Shown here one piece after another: positions 45,747 through 55,115 of a stretch of DNA of 64,000 nucleotides. This DNA is from Bog-473 sp963817735 (GTDB lineage Bacteria; Actinomycetota; Acidimicrobiia; Acidimicrobiales; RAAP-2): NCBI GenBank assembly GCA_963817735.1, contig CAWFPP010000004.1, positions 248,001 to 312,000 on the forward strand, written 5' to 3'. The position numbers were made by a program, and so were the translations under genes. The notes below the pieces were generated by a model. The model searched no databases, was not told where the DNA came from, and saw only the letters and a program-made list of their open reading frames with translations. The stretch's first letter is position 1. Every line of letters begins with the position of its first letter.

Positions 45747-45915
45747 ACCCACCGGGGACGGCCGGGCCACAATTTCCCTGCTCCACTCGCAGGCGCAGCA
45801 GTCACGCCTACCGCAGGAATGGTCGGCCTCGACCCACCGCCCAGCAGTACGCTGCGCCCAGCAGTTCGCCTGCGAGGCACGCGAGCGGGCATGGGATTGG
45901 CCACGGGGGCAGACA

Positions 45916-47874
45916 ATGTGCGGCATCGCCGGATTGCTGGACCCGGGCTGGTCGGGGACGACCGAGGAGCTTGCCAGTCTCGCTCGCGCCATGGCCCAGC
46001 CCCTGGCCCATCGCGGGCCCGACGACGAGGGCACCTGGTGCGACGCCGAGGCCGGGCTGGGCTTCGGTCACCGCCGCTTGGCCATCATCGACCTCTCGCC
46101 TGCAGGCCACCAGCCCATGGTTTCGGCCGATGGCCGCTGGGTCGCCACCTACAACGGAGAGTGTTACAACGCGGCCGAGCTGCGGGCCGCCCTACCGGAT
46201 GGAGGCCGAGGCCTCAGGGGCCACTGCGACACCGAGGTGGTGGTGGAGGCGGTGGCCTCCTGGGGCTTGCGCCCGACGCTGGAGCGGCTCGATGCCATGT
46301 TCGCCCTGGCCCTGTGGGATCGCCGGGACCGCGTCCTGCACCTGACCCGGGACCGCCTGGGCGAGAAGCCGCTGTACTACTCAATTGCGGGCGGCGTCGT
46401 CCTCTTCGGCTCGGAGCTGAGCGCCCTCCTCGCCTACCCCGGTTTCAGCCGGGAGATCGACCGGCGGGCGTTGGCCTTCCTTCTCCGTCTCAATTACATC
46501 CCGTCTCCCCTGACCATCTTCGCCGGAGCGCGGAAGCTGGCTGCTGCCACGCTGGTGAGCCTGCGCCCGGGCGAGCGCGGCTGGCCCGAACCCGAGGTCT
46601 GGTGGGACTTTCCCGCCGCGGCCCGGAGCGCCATGGCAGCACGACCACCCGAGGGCGATGAAAAGTGCGCCCTCGACCAGCTCGAGGCTGTTCTGGCCGA
46701 GGCCGTGTCCCGCCGCCTGGTCGCAGATGTCCCCGTCGGCTCCTTCCTCTCGGGTGGCATCGACTCCAGCCTGGTCACCGCTCTGGCCCAAGCCGGGTCC
46801 ACAGGACCGGTGCGCACCTTCACCGTGGGCTTCGCCGGCCAGGGGCTCGACGAGGCGGACCACGCGGAGGCGGTGGCTCGGCACCTGGGCACTGCCCACA
46901 CCCGGATCGACTTGACGGCCGACGATGCTTTGAAACTCGTGCCCCACCTCGGCCGTTACTACGACGAGCCCTTTGCTGACCCGTCCCAGTTGCCTACCCT
47001 CCTCATGTGCCGCGAGGCCAGGCGCCACGTCACCGTGGCCCTGTCGGGGGACGGCGGCGACGAGGCATTCGGCGGGTACCGTCGCTACACGGCGGGGGCA
47101 ATTCTCAGCCGGCGGGTGCTGCCCCTCCCCCGGCGCCTGCGGGGAGCCGCCGCCGCAGCGCTGGACGCGGTGCCCGGAGCGGCGTGGGACGGCATCGGAC
47201 GCGGCGCCCAGCGCCTCCGGCCGGGCGGCGTCGCCCCGGACATTGGCACCCGCGCCCACAAACTGGCCCGCCTGCTGGCGGCCGGGTCCTCTCGCCAGGT
47301 CTACATGAGCCTGGTCTCGGCCTGGGACGACGCCGAAACGGTTGTCCTGGGGGCTCCTGGCTCGCCCTGGAGCGGGCCGCCGGCCCTCCATGGCCTGGTG
47401 GGCACGCCGGCCGAGGAGATGATGGCGTGGGACACGCTCTCGACGCTCCCCGACGAGATGCTGGTCAAGGTCGACCGGGCCAGCATGGCCTTCGGCCTCG
47501 AGGTGCGGCCGCCCCTGGTCGACCCCAAGGTCGTGGAGGCGGCCTGGAATCTGCCCCCGTCATTGCGGATCCGTGGAGGGGAGGGCAAGCGTGCCCTGCG
47601 CCTCCTCCTGGAGCGGTACATGCCTCGCCACCTGTTCCATCGGCCCAAGACGGGCTTCGATCCCCCCCTCGGCATGTGGCTGCGTGGGCCGCTCCGGGGC
47701 TGGGCCGAGGACCTGCTCGCTGAATCCCGTCTGCGGGCCCAGGGCTACTTCGACCCGGTGGCAGTGCGAGCCTGTTGGGACGCGCACCAGGCCGGGCGGC
47801 CCGGGCTCGAATACCCACTCTGGGCCGTCCTGGCCTTCGAAGCCTGGCTCGACGAAACGGCCGCAGCGGGCTGA
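45916..47874 (+). CDS. asnB: Asparagine synthetase-like glutamine amidotransferase
   Basis: A 652-residue class II amidotransferase. The mature N-terminal Cys2 in MCGIAGLLD is the glutaminase nucleophile, with LAHRGPDDEG and YNGECYNAAELR building the glutaminase site. The synthetase domain has the PPi loop LSGGIDSSLV (about residue 277). In polysaccharide clusters such enzymes often amidate a uronic acid sugar rather than make asparagine, and the WbpA/B/D/E-like genes nearby make that plausible here. The start is fixed by Cys2. Confidence 0.88.
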   Translation: MCGIAGLLDPGWSGTTEELASLARAMAQPLAHRGPDDEGTWCDAEAGLGFGHRRLAIIDLSPAGHQPMVSADGRWVATYNGECYNAAELRAALPDGGRGLRGHCDTEVVVEAVASWGLRPTLERLDAMFALALWDRRDRVLHLTRDRLGEKPLYYSIAGGVVLFGSELSALLAYPGFSREIDRRALAFLLRLNYIPSPLTIFAGARKLAAATLVSLRPGERGWPEPEVWWDFPAAARSAMAARPPEGDEKCALDQLEAVLAEAVSRRLVADVPVGSFLSGGIDSSLVTALAQAGSTGPVRTFTVGFAGQGLDEADHAEAVARHLGTAHTRIDLTADDALKLVPHLGRYYDEPFADPSQLPTLLMCREARRHVTVALSGDGGDEAFGGYRRYTAGAILSRRVLPLPRRLRGAAAAALDAVPGAAWDGIGRGAQRLRPGGVAPDIGTRAHKLARLLAAGSSRQVYMSLVSAWDDAETVVLGAPGSPWSGPPALHGLVGTPAEEMMAWDTLSTLPDEMLVKVDRASMAFGLEVRPPLVDPKVVEAAWNLPPSLRIRGGEGKRALRLLLERYMPRHLFHRPKTGFDPPLGMWLRGPLRGWAEDLLAESRLRAQGYFDPVAVRACWDAHQAGRPGLEYPLWAVLAFEAWLDETAAAG

Positions 47875-47897
47875 ATCCCAGCGGAACGATGTTCGGA

Positions 47898-48848
47898 TTA
47901 CTTCCCCGCGAGGTCCAGGCGAATCATGGAGAGAATCCCCCGCTGTAGAGCTTTCCCACACTGCGTGTGCACCAAGTGCAAGGGATTCGGACCGTAGTAC
48001 AGGTGAACGCCATCGCTGGTCCGGCATATGCCGCCATCGACATCCGCTTGGAAATGGCCCGCAGGAGTTATGTAGGGCGAGATGTCGACGAAATGCGTCG
48101 TGGCCGAGGTCCGTGTGGCGGAATGTATGAGACTGTTGATCTCGCGGTGAAAGGCCGCTGATGCATCCGGTTGTGGCGGTTCATTCGGCAATGCGGGGGG
48201 CTGCATCCAGGGAACCGACAAGAAGTAGATCGGCGCCTCTGAGACCGTTCTCAGACTGTGGATGAGACCCAGTATCCGTTTTTCCACCAGGGAATCGTAT
48301 TTGGGTTGAGTGAGAAACGAGACCTTGCCGTTGATCAGGTGCGGGACTGAATCCCACCATCCCATCTCGACAACGATGGCTTGCGGCCGAAAGCTGCGTA
48401 CGTCGGATGCCCAGGTCGCTGCTTCGTTATCACAGGCAGGGTTCATTGGAGCAAAAGGACCCGCAAAATTTATGTCATCTCCAGTAACGAATCCGCATCC
48501 AAGTATTGCGTCACTCTTCACAAGGGTCCCCCAGTTCTCTTCATTGATAGCCAGCTGGGGTCCCATGGTCACCGCCACGGAATCACCCAGGACGAGCACA
48601 CGCTTCGGAGGGCAGGTCGTAAAGCGGCCATAGCTGATGATGTTGGGATTGGTTAGGCGGACCTTGCAGGAAGGGTCGTGACCCTTCCATGGGAACGTTG
48701 TCCGTGACGCGACCGACATCGCACGCGAGGCCGATTGAGCAGGTGAAGCGTACGCCACGGATGGTGATTGGAGTCCGACAGCGATCAGGGCGGTCACCAA
48801 CGTGGCGGAGACTGACATCGAACTGCGGATGCAGCGACGAAGATCCAC
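47898..48848 (-). CDS. Secreted SGNH-type hydrolase
   Basis: A 316-residue exported protein. The signal peptide (MSVSATLVTALIAVGLQ, cleavage near AYA) is followed by an SGNH domain: block I RVLVLGDSVAVTMGPQL with the nucleophile Ser, block III-like VVEMGWWDS, and the DGVHLYY Asp/His block near the C-terminus. This matches the SGNH domain found fused to acyltransferase 3 membrane domains. Here it stands alone, while an AT3 remnant lies about 2 kb away. It probably acetylates or deacetylates the surface glycan. Confidence 0.78.
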   Translation of the reverse strand: MDLRRCIRSSMSVSATLVTALIAVGLQSPSVAYASPAQSASRAMSVASRTTFPWKGHDPSCKVRLTNPNIISYGRFTTCPPKRVLVLGDSVAVTMGPQLAINEENWGTLVKSDAILGCGFVTGDDINFAGPFAPMNPACDNEAATWASDVRSFRPQAIVVEMGWWDSVPHLINGKVSFLTQPKYDSLVEKRILGLIHSLRTVSEAPIYFLSVPWMQPPALPNEPPQPDASAAFHREINSLIHSATRTSATTHFVDISPYITPAGHFQADVDGGICRTSDGVHLYYGPNPLHLVHTQCGKALQRGILSMIRLDLAGK

Positions 48849-49108
48849 GCAAGCAGCATCTCATAGGCTCTCTTGACCGCGTGAGGCACCCCTACGATCG
48901 TCGATGTACTCCCTGAGGCCCGGGAGGTTCGATAACCGACAGAGCCGCCGCCACGACATGGCTGCGCCCGGCCGCGGACGGGTTGCAGGTTCTTTTTGTA
49001 TTTGTGTCGAAGGTCGAACTCCTGGTAGCGGGCCGCTCGATCGACCGGCTCGGCGACGCCCAGAAGGTGAATCAGATCGAACGGGCCGTGGCGACTCGGT
49101 TCTTTATC

Positions 49109-51400
49109 TCACGGGATGGGACGCATCGCCTCGGCATCGGCGACATCCACTCGGCGTCGGCGAAGACTGAGCCCGATCGGGACGAGCACCAGTCCCGCCA
49201 CCCCACAAAGCGCCAAGGCGATCCCCAGCGAGAACGTCTCGGGCCAGTAGTGCAGTTCGATGGTGTGCCGACCGGCGGGAATTCGAGCTTGGAGCATGAT
49301 GCCCGAGAACCGACTTAGAGCCAAGGGCCGCCCGTCGATCGTGGCGTGCCAGCCCGGAACGTCTGTCAGGCGCAGGCGGAGGACACTGGACACCTCGGAG
49401 TTGGTCGTCAATTTCCAGGTCCCGGACTCCGGCGGGGCGGCGCCGACGGGAGTGCCGGGGACCTCGGGCCCGGGGATTTGGCCGGTCGGGGTGAGGGGCG
49501 TAATGGTCGCGGCAGCCGCTCCGGGGATGGAATAGAGCGCCGTGTCCCCGAGATACTCGTCGAACACGGCCCCGCGAGGGGCGGGGGCGTCTTTGGGGTC
49601 GAGAACAAATTGGACGCCGTAGAGACGGGCGAGTTGAGCCGTGGTGATGGCCGGGCAATAGATGTCGTAGCGCTGATATGCGGATCTGCCCGTGGTTGCT
49701 TTCCAGGCCTGCAGGTATGCAGAGGGGGCGAGCCGGTCGTCGAGCTCCAGTTCGTGGACCCGGTAAATCGCATTCACGCTTACGTCGATACCGAGAGAAC
49801 TCGGAAAGCACTCGGCGCGTCCGTAGCCGACGAGATCGTTCCCGACGGCCTGCTTGATCATTGCGTAATGCTCACTCGGTGAAAGGACCGTCTGGCCGGT
49901 GGACGACCACAGGGCTGCCCCGGTGACAACCAGGAAGAGGGTTTCACCGGCGAGGAGCGCCAGTGCCGCCAAGGTCCGACCAGTGAGGCGTCGTCCGTGC
50001 TGACCCGAAGCCTCGCGATGTCGAGTCGACCATCTCTCCCCCACCACGAGGGCACCGCCCACTATCAGACCTAGCGCTGCTTCGATGAAACGCCACTCGA
50101 GGGTCTTGTTGCGAGCGACGGCCTCGGCATGGACGATGTTGTCGCTACCGAATGCGACCAATGCCAGCAAACCGAGCCCGGCTAGGGCAAAGGCGCCCAC
50201 AAGCCACCTCGCCACCGCCAACTTGTCCTTCGAGTGGAGCACGACGTCCGTTCCCACGCCGCCCAGCATGGCCAGCACAAAGAACAACAGAAGCGTGTTC
50301 CGGGACCATTCAACTTCTTTGAGCAGGGGGATGACATTGAGGACGTCAACGACCGGGGCAAACAGCGCTGCGGCCGCCATCGCCACGGCAACCACGCCCA
50401 AGGCGGCGACGTAGGGGCGCCGTCGACGGAACTTCAGCCCGATCACGGCCAAGACCAAGCAGATGAGACCAAGAGGGACATTGAGAAGGTAAGGGCTGTT
50501 CTGAGCGACGTAGAAGAGGCTGCCGAGTGGCGCGGGAGTCTTGCCGGGGGGATACGGGACGGCCACTTGCATGGAGTGGGCGGCTAGCTGCAGTCCCGGC
50601 AGGAGCAGCGGAGCCCCGAGGGCGAAACCTGCGACTGTCGCCAGGACCACGTCCCCCGCCGGCCGAAGGGTGGATTTCAACTCGCCTTGGCGAAGCGCTG
50701 GCACTCCCACCAAGACCAGAAGGAACAAAGCAAGTGCGAGAAGAATCTCGAGCACGATCTCGGGCTGACCGCCGTAGATGGCCAAAGCGAGGACGACGGC
50801 GAAGACCACGATCCAGCGGACCCTGTGACGACCACGAGTGATGAGCAGGCCGACAGCAAAGAGCCATCCGGTCCAGGACATGACCGAGCAGACCGACATT
50901 CCCAAGTACGCCAAGAATGGACCGCCGAGTTCGAAAGCGGTGGCGGCGAAAGCACAGCCAATCACCCCAAGCCCCAACACTCGTCCGAACACGTACGCCC
51001 CGGTTCCTGCCACGATAATGGTGAAGATGAGTTGGGTCGCGTAGGCCAAATGCACTGGGACCAGGTAACTGACGATGTTCGGCAGGCTGAACGCAGCCGA
51101 CTGAAAATCGAAGGCGAGCGGCATTCCCAACGCGTCGTAGGGGTTCCACAACGGAAGGTGCCCGGCGTGCACGATGCGCCACGCCAACGTCGTCCACGGG
51201 ATCGCCCCGAAGGTGCGGTCCCCGTAGCTGGTGTAACTGTAGATTCCCGCGCCGGCGGACAGGGCTGGAGTCAATACCGCAAGACCTGCGGCGAGCACCC
51301 ATGCCACCCCGAACAGGTCGCTGTCGAACCATCGCCTGCCGGAAATCGAACGGGTGGCTGGCGACGATTCACCCAATTCGACTTCGCTGACCATTCCCAT
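49109..51400 (-). CDS. YfhO-like polytopic membrane protein (copy 1)
   Basis: A 763-residue protein with about 12-13 hydrophobic helices and a C-terminal extracytoplasmic beta-rich domain. Shared family features are GIYSYT, HAGHLPLWNPYDALGMPLAF, TDVPGWHATIDGRPL and IMLQARIPAGRHTIELHYWPE, the last with a final membrane helix. YfhO proteins take part in glycosylating cell-wall polymers; the catalytic residue is not certain. It is a paralogue of the gene at 55.1 kb. The start is uncertain between ATG 51400, ATG 51394 and TTG 51475. Confidence 0.75.
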   Translation of the reverse strand: MGMVSEVELGESSPATRSISGRRWFDSDLFGVAWVLAAGLAVLTPALSAGAGIYSYTSYGDRTFGAIPWTTLAWRIVHAGHLPLWNPYDALGMPLAFDFQSAAFSLPNIVSYLVPVHLAYATQLIFTIIVAGTGAYVFGRVLGLGVIGCAFAATAFELGGPFLAYLGMSVCSVMSWTGWLFAVGLLITRGRHRVRWIVVFAVVLALAIYGGQPEIVLEILLALALFLLVLVGVPALRQGELKSTLRPAGDVVLATVAGFALGAPLLLPGLQLAAHSMQVAVPYPPGKTPAPLGSLFYVAQNSPYLLNVPLGLICLVLAVIGLKFRRRRPYVAALGVVAVAMAAAALFAPVVDVLNVIPLLKEVEWSRNTLLLFFVLAMLGGVGTDVVLHSKDKLAVARWLVGAFALAGLGLLALVAFGSDNIVHAEAVARNKTLEWRFIEAALGLIVGGALVVGERWSTRHREASGQHGRRLTGRTLAALALLAGETLFLVVTGAALWSSTGQTVLSPSEHYAMIKQAVGNDLVGYGRAECFPSSLGIDVSVNAIYRVHELELDDRLAPSAYLQAWKATTGRSAYQRYDIYCPAITTAQLARLYGVQFVLDPKDAPAPRGAVFDEYLGDTALYSIPGAAAATITPLTPTGQIPGPEVPGTPVGAAPPESGTWKLTTNSEVSSVLRLRLTDVPGWHATIDGRPLALSRFSGIMLQARIPAGRHTIELHYWPETFSLGIALALCGVAGLVLVPIGLSLRRRRVDVADAEAMRPIP

Positions 51401-51765
51401 CGCTATCTGCTTATTGGCGGCAAATCGCGAGGCACGGCCGGATGATACATCAGCACCCTTACAGGACTCGCCCAATGCCTCGATGGACCCGCGCTGGCGC
51501 TGCTTGGGAGCTGGGATCTACGGGTCCGAATGGCGTACGACCCGCCGCGCCGCGCGCTCCGGAGTCCACACCTTGGAACCAACACATTTCGATCCCTCAA
51601 GGCATCACTCGAGGGCTCGCGTCCGTTGCTGCAAAAGCGCGAGTTCGGCTGCGGAACGCAGACCGCACGGGTCGCAATCGGATCTGACCTTTCCTCCGTT
51701 CTCGGGATTGCCAATCGGATACAGGCTGAATTCGGGCTATAGTTCCATCCGAGAAGGGGCGTTCG

Positions 51766-52975
51766 GTGACCGAGGGCGGTCGGGCTCGGGGAATGATGAG
51801 ACGAAGAGGCCATGATGGGTGCGCGCTGTCGGAGCTTCAACAGTTGAAAGTACCTTTCCTAGATCTGGCTTCCCTCCACGAGCCCTTGCGAGACGACCTG
51901 GAGAAGGCGGTAGCCGACGTCGTCGAACGCAGCGAGTTCATTCTCGGCCCTGCTGTGATGCGCTTTGAAGAAGCCTTTGCTTCTTATGTGGGACGCCGCC
52001 ACTGTGTCGCCGTGAGCTCTGGCACGGCTGCGTTGCATTTGGCTCTCCTCGCCGTGGGTGTGGAGCCCGGAGACGAGGTCATCACGACACCATTTTCCTT
52101 TGTGTCCACGTCTTGGGCGATCTCTTACTGTGGCGCGACACCGGTATTTGCGGACGTCGACCCCGAGACGGGGTGTCTCGATCCCGCGGAGGTGGAGAGC
52201 CGCATCACGAGCCGGACTCGGGCCTTACTCCCGGTCGATCTCTATGGCAATCCGTGCCGTCTGGACCTCTTCAGCCAGATCGCTCGGTCGCACGGCCTGG
52301 CCCTCGTGGATGACGCATGCCAGGCACATGGATCTCGGCTGCTGCAGCGCCCAGTCGGCTCTTACGGGGACGCCGCGTGTTTTTCCTTCTATCCAGGGAA
52401 GAACTTAGGGGCGTTCGGCGAGGGAGGCGCAGTTGTCACCGACGACCCTTCGATTGCCCGGCGCCTGCGCCAGTTGCGCGACCATGCTCAACGTGGGCTC
52501 CACAATCACGTGGAGATTGGGTTCAATTACAGAATGGAGGGACTGCAAGGCGCCGTTCTTGCCGTCAAGCTCGAACATCTCGATAGCTGGAACGCGGCGC
52601 GCGGCCACGCTGCTGATAGATATCTCAGTGAACTCTGTGGCACGGCCAATCTCCGCCTCCCCAGGCTCTCGCACTCATGGCCAATCCAACTGGCATCTCT
52701 TCGTCATTCGAGTCGCCGACAGGGATCGAGTTCAGGAGGGATTGCGGGGTTTGGGTGTAGATGCTCGCGTCCACTACCCAGTGCCGATTCACCTCCAGCC
52801 GGCATATTCGCATCTGGGCTATGAAGTCGGAGCGTTTCCGCATGCAGAGGAGTTTGCCGTCAACTGTCTGTCCCTGCCCATGTCTCCCCTTATCACTCCT
52901 GCGCAACAAGACGAAGTCGTACGCGCACTCGTCCTTTCTCTCAAGGACTCCCCACCGATCGAGGAGTCCGAGTGA
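51766..52975 (+). pseudogene. WbpE-like DegT/DnrJ aminotransferase, frameshifted
   Basis: A PLP-dependent sugar aminotransferase. VPFLDLASLHEPLRDDL, VAVSSGTAALHLALLA, GDEVITTPFSFVSTSWA, the LVDDACQAHGS block and the Schiff-base Lys in FSFYPGKNLGAFGEGG are intact. Near 52670-52690 the frame changes: after LPRLSHSWP the next frame continues NWHLFVIRVADRDRVQEGL and ends VVRALVLSLKD at a natural stop. One extra base explains this. From the TTG at 51844 the restored protein has about 376 residues, the usual DegT size. GTG 51766 is the longest start. Confidence 0.78.
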
Positions 52976-53128
52976 GCGTCGACAGCTGATAGTCGCCTCG
53001 CTACAGGGAACCTCGCTCGCTCGCCTCCACGGTGCCGTATCCCGGATCACGAACATGTGCTCACCGTCTGCTTTGAACCCCGTCTCCAGAGCGATCGATG
53101 ATCGCAGCACGATGCCTGCTGCGCGACG

Positions 53129-54943
53129 ATGCTGACGCGATCAGATCGGCCCGTGATCCAGGCACGGGGGCTCTCGAAGGCCTTCGGCACGACCCAGGCG
53201 CTCGCCCACGTTGACTTCGAGGCTCAGGCTGGTCAGGTGCTGGCCCTCTTGGGTCCGAATGGTGCGGGGAAGACGACGCTGGTACGGATCCTGACCACCC
53301 TTCTGAAACCTGACAGTGGCTGGGCCACCGTGGCGGGATTCGACGTGGTGAGAGACGCTGCCTACGTGCGCCCCGTCGTGGGTCTTACGGGCCAGTTCGC
53401 GGCGATCGATCTGCTGCTCACGGGTCGCGAGAACCTCGAAATGATTGGCGACCTCTGCCACCTCCCCCGCTCCAGAGCACGAGGCCGTGCCGCCGAATTG
53501 CTGGAAGAGTTCGACCTCGTCGAAGCGGCGGACAGGGTCGCCAAGACGTACTCAGGCGGGATGCGGCGCCGGCTCGATTTTGCGGCCAGCCTGATAGCTG
53601 AACCGCCCGTGCTGGTGCTCGACGAGCCGACGACGGGCCTTGACCCCAGGAGCCGGGCGAACGTGTGGGCAGAGGTCGATCGGCTGGTCGCCGCCGGCAC
53701 CACGGTCCTTCTCACCACTCAATACCTCGAAGAGGCTGACCGCCTCGCGCACCACATCGCTGTGATAGACCGCGGCAGGATCGTCTCGGAGGGAACCTCG
53801 GACGAACTCAAGGCCCAACTCGGAGGCGACGTCATTGAGGTGCAGCTGTCACGAGCTGACGGTCTGAGCACGGCGGTATCCGCACTCTCTGCAATACAAG
53901 AGTGCAGGTCCATCGACCCTGAACGCCACCGCATCACCTTGCCCGCCCCAGACGGAATGACGACCTTGCGGGCTGCGCTCGATCGACTCGACCGCGTCGG
54001 CGTAGAGGTGGAAGACATTGGCATTCGGCGACCGTCGCTCGACGACGTATTCCTGGCTCTCACAGGCCACGGCGTGGAAAGCGAGACCTCTTCGCCCGAC
54101 GGCCGCGTCGAGCACGAGCCCCCTCCATCAACCGCAATACGCGTGGAGACCCCGACCGACACGGCCGAGCACGCCACCTGGGACCGACCCCGCAGTACTG
54201 TCATGCGAGACACCTGGACCGTGACCAAGCGCAACCTGCGGAGAATCACACGGACCCCCCGCCTCCTCTTGGTCTCGTCGATCCAACCGATCCTGTACGT
54301 ATTGCTGTTTCGCTTCGTTTTTGGCGGCTCTCTTGTAATTCCCGGAATGACCTACATCGACTATCTGTTGCCCGGGATATTCGTGACCGCCACGCTCATG
54401 GGGGCGACCACGGCTGTGGCCATAACGACCGATCTCTCTGGAGGAATGATCGACCGGTTCCGATCACTACCGATGGCGCGTTCAGCCGTGTTGGCCGGTC
54501 GCTGTCTGGCCGATCTCGTGCGATGCGTCCTGGTTGTGGCGATCGTGCTGGTTGTCGGCACCCTGCTCGGCTTTCGCTTCCATGCGGGCCCGCTACCTGC
54601 ACTCGCCGCGATCGGGCTTGTTTTGGCGGCGGCATTTGCCTTCATCTGGCTGTACGCGCTCATCGGCTTACTGGTCAAGGATCCCGAGACCTCTCACCTA
54701 GCCGGTTTCCTCATTGTCATGCCGTTCGTCTTTGCCAGTTCGGTGTTTGTCCGCGTACAGAACATGCCCGGCTGGCTGCAGATCTTCTCTCGCAACCAAC
54801 CCGTGACGGTGACGGTGGATGCGGTCCGGGCATTGTCCGAAGGCGGCCCCGCCGCCACGTTCGCCTGGCAATCAGCGGCCTGGATCGTAGGATCCGTCAT
54901 CCTGTTCGTATGGCTCGCCGTCTTTCTCTACCGGCGGGCCTGA
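53129..54943 (+). CDS. DrrA-DrrB fusion ABC exporter
   Basis: A 604-residue single polypeptide joining an ATPase and an ABC-2 permease. The ATPase has Walker A GPNGAGKTT (residues 42-50), the signature YSGGMRRRLDF, Walker B LVLDEPTTGLDP and TTQYLEEADRLA, with the DrrA-type regulatory tail. After a linker rich in Pro/Glu (about residues 325-360), the permease starts with TVTKRNLRRITRTPRLLL and has six membrane segments including IDYLLPGIFVTATLMGATT. It would export a glycan intermediate or a small hydrophobic compound. Confidence 0.88.
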   Translation: MLTRSDRPVIQARGLSKAFGTTQALAHVDFEAQAGQVLALLGPNGAGKTTLVRILTTLLKPDSGWATVAGFDVVRDAAYVRPVVGLTGQFAAIDLLLTGRENLEMIGDLCHLPRSRARGRAAELLEEFDLVEAADRVAKTYSGGMRRRLDFAASLIAEPPVLVLDEPTTGLDPRSRANVWAEVDRLVAAGTTVLLTTQYLEEADRLAHHIAVIDRGRIVSEGTSDELKAQLGGDVIEVQLSRADGLSTAVSALSAIQECRSIDPERHRITLPAPDGMTTLRAALDRLDRVGVEVEDIGIRRPSLDDVFLALTGHGVESETSSPDGRVEHEPPPSTAIRVETPTDTAEHATWDRPRSTVMRDTWTVTKRNLRRITRTPRLLLVSSIQPILYVLLFRFVFGGSLVIPGMTYIDYLLPGIFVTATLMGATTAVAITTDLSGGMIDRFRSLPMARSAVLAGRCLADLVRCVLVVAIVLVVGTLLGFRFHAGPLPALAAIGLVLAAAFAFIWLYALIGLLVKDPETSHLAGFLIVMPFVFASSVFVRVQNMPGWLQIFSRNQPVTVTVDAVRALSEGGPAATFAWQSAAWIVGSVILFVWLAVFLYRRA

Positions 54944-55115
54944 ACAGCTCCGCCCGAGCTCGAGCTCGCCTTCGCCACTCCGAATCAGGCAGCATGACGC
55001 GTCAGAACCCGTATCGACCGAACTCTGGGTAGCTCCAGACGCTCCGCAGACCGAGAGCACCGATGTCCATCAGACGCGGGCATCGCTTCATTTGCCTCGT
55101 ATAGGGTGATCGCCC

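Noticed and set aside
45516..46661. Plus-strand frame of 381 codons
   Set aside because: Most of it is out-of-frame asnB. Only the short acyltransferase 3 motif at 45663-45746 was kept, as a remnant.
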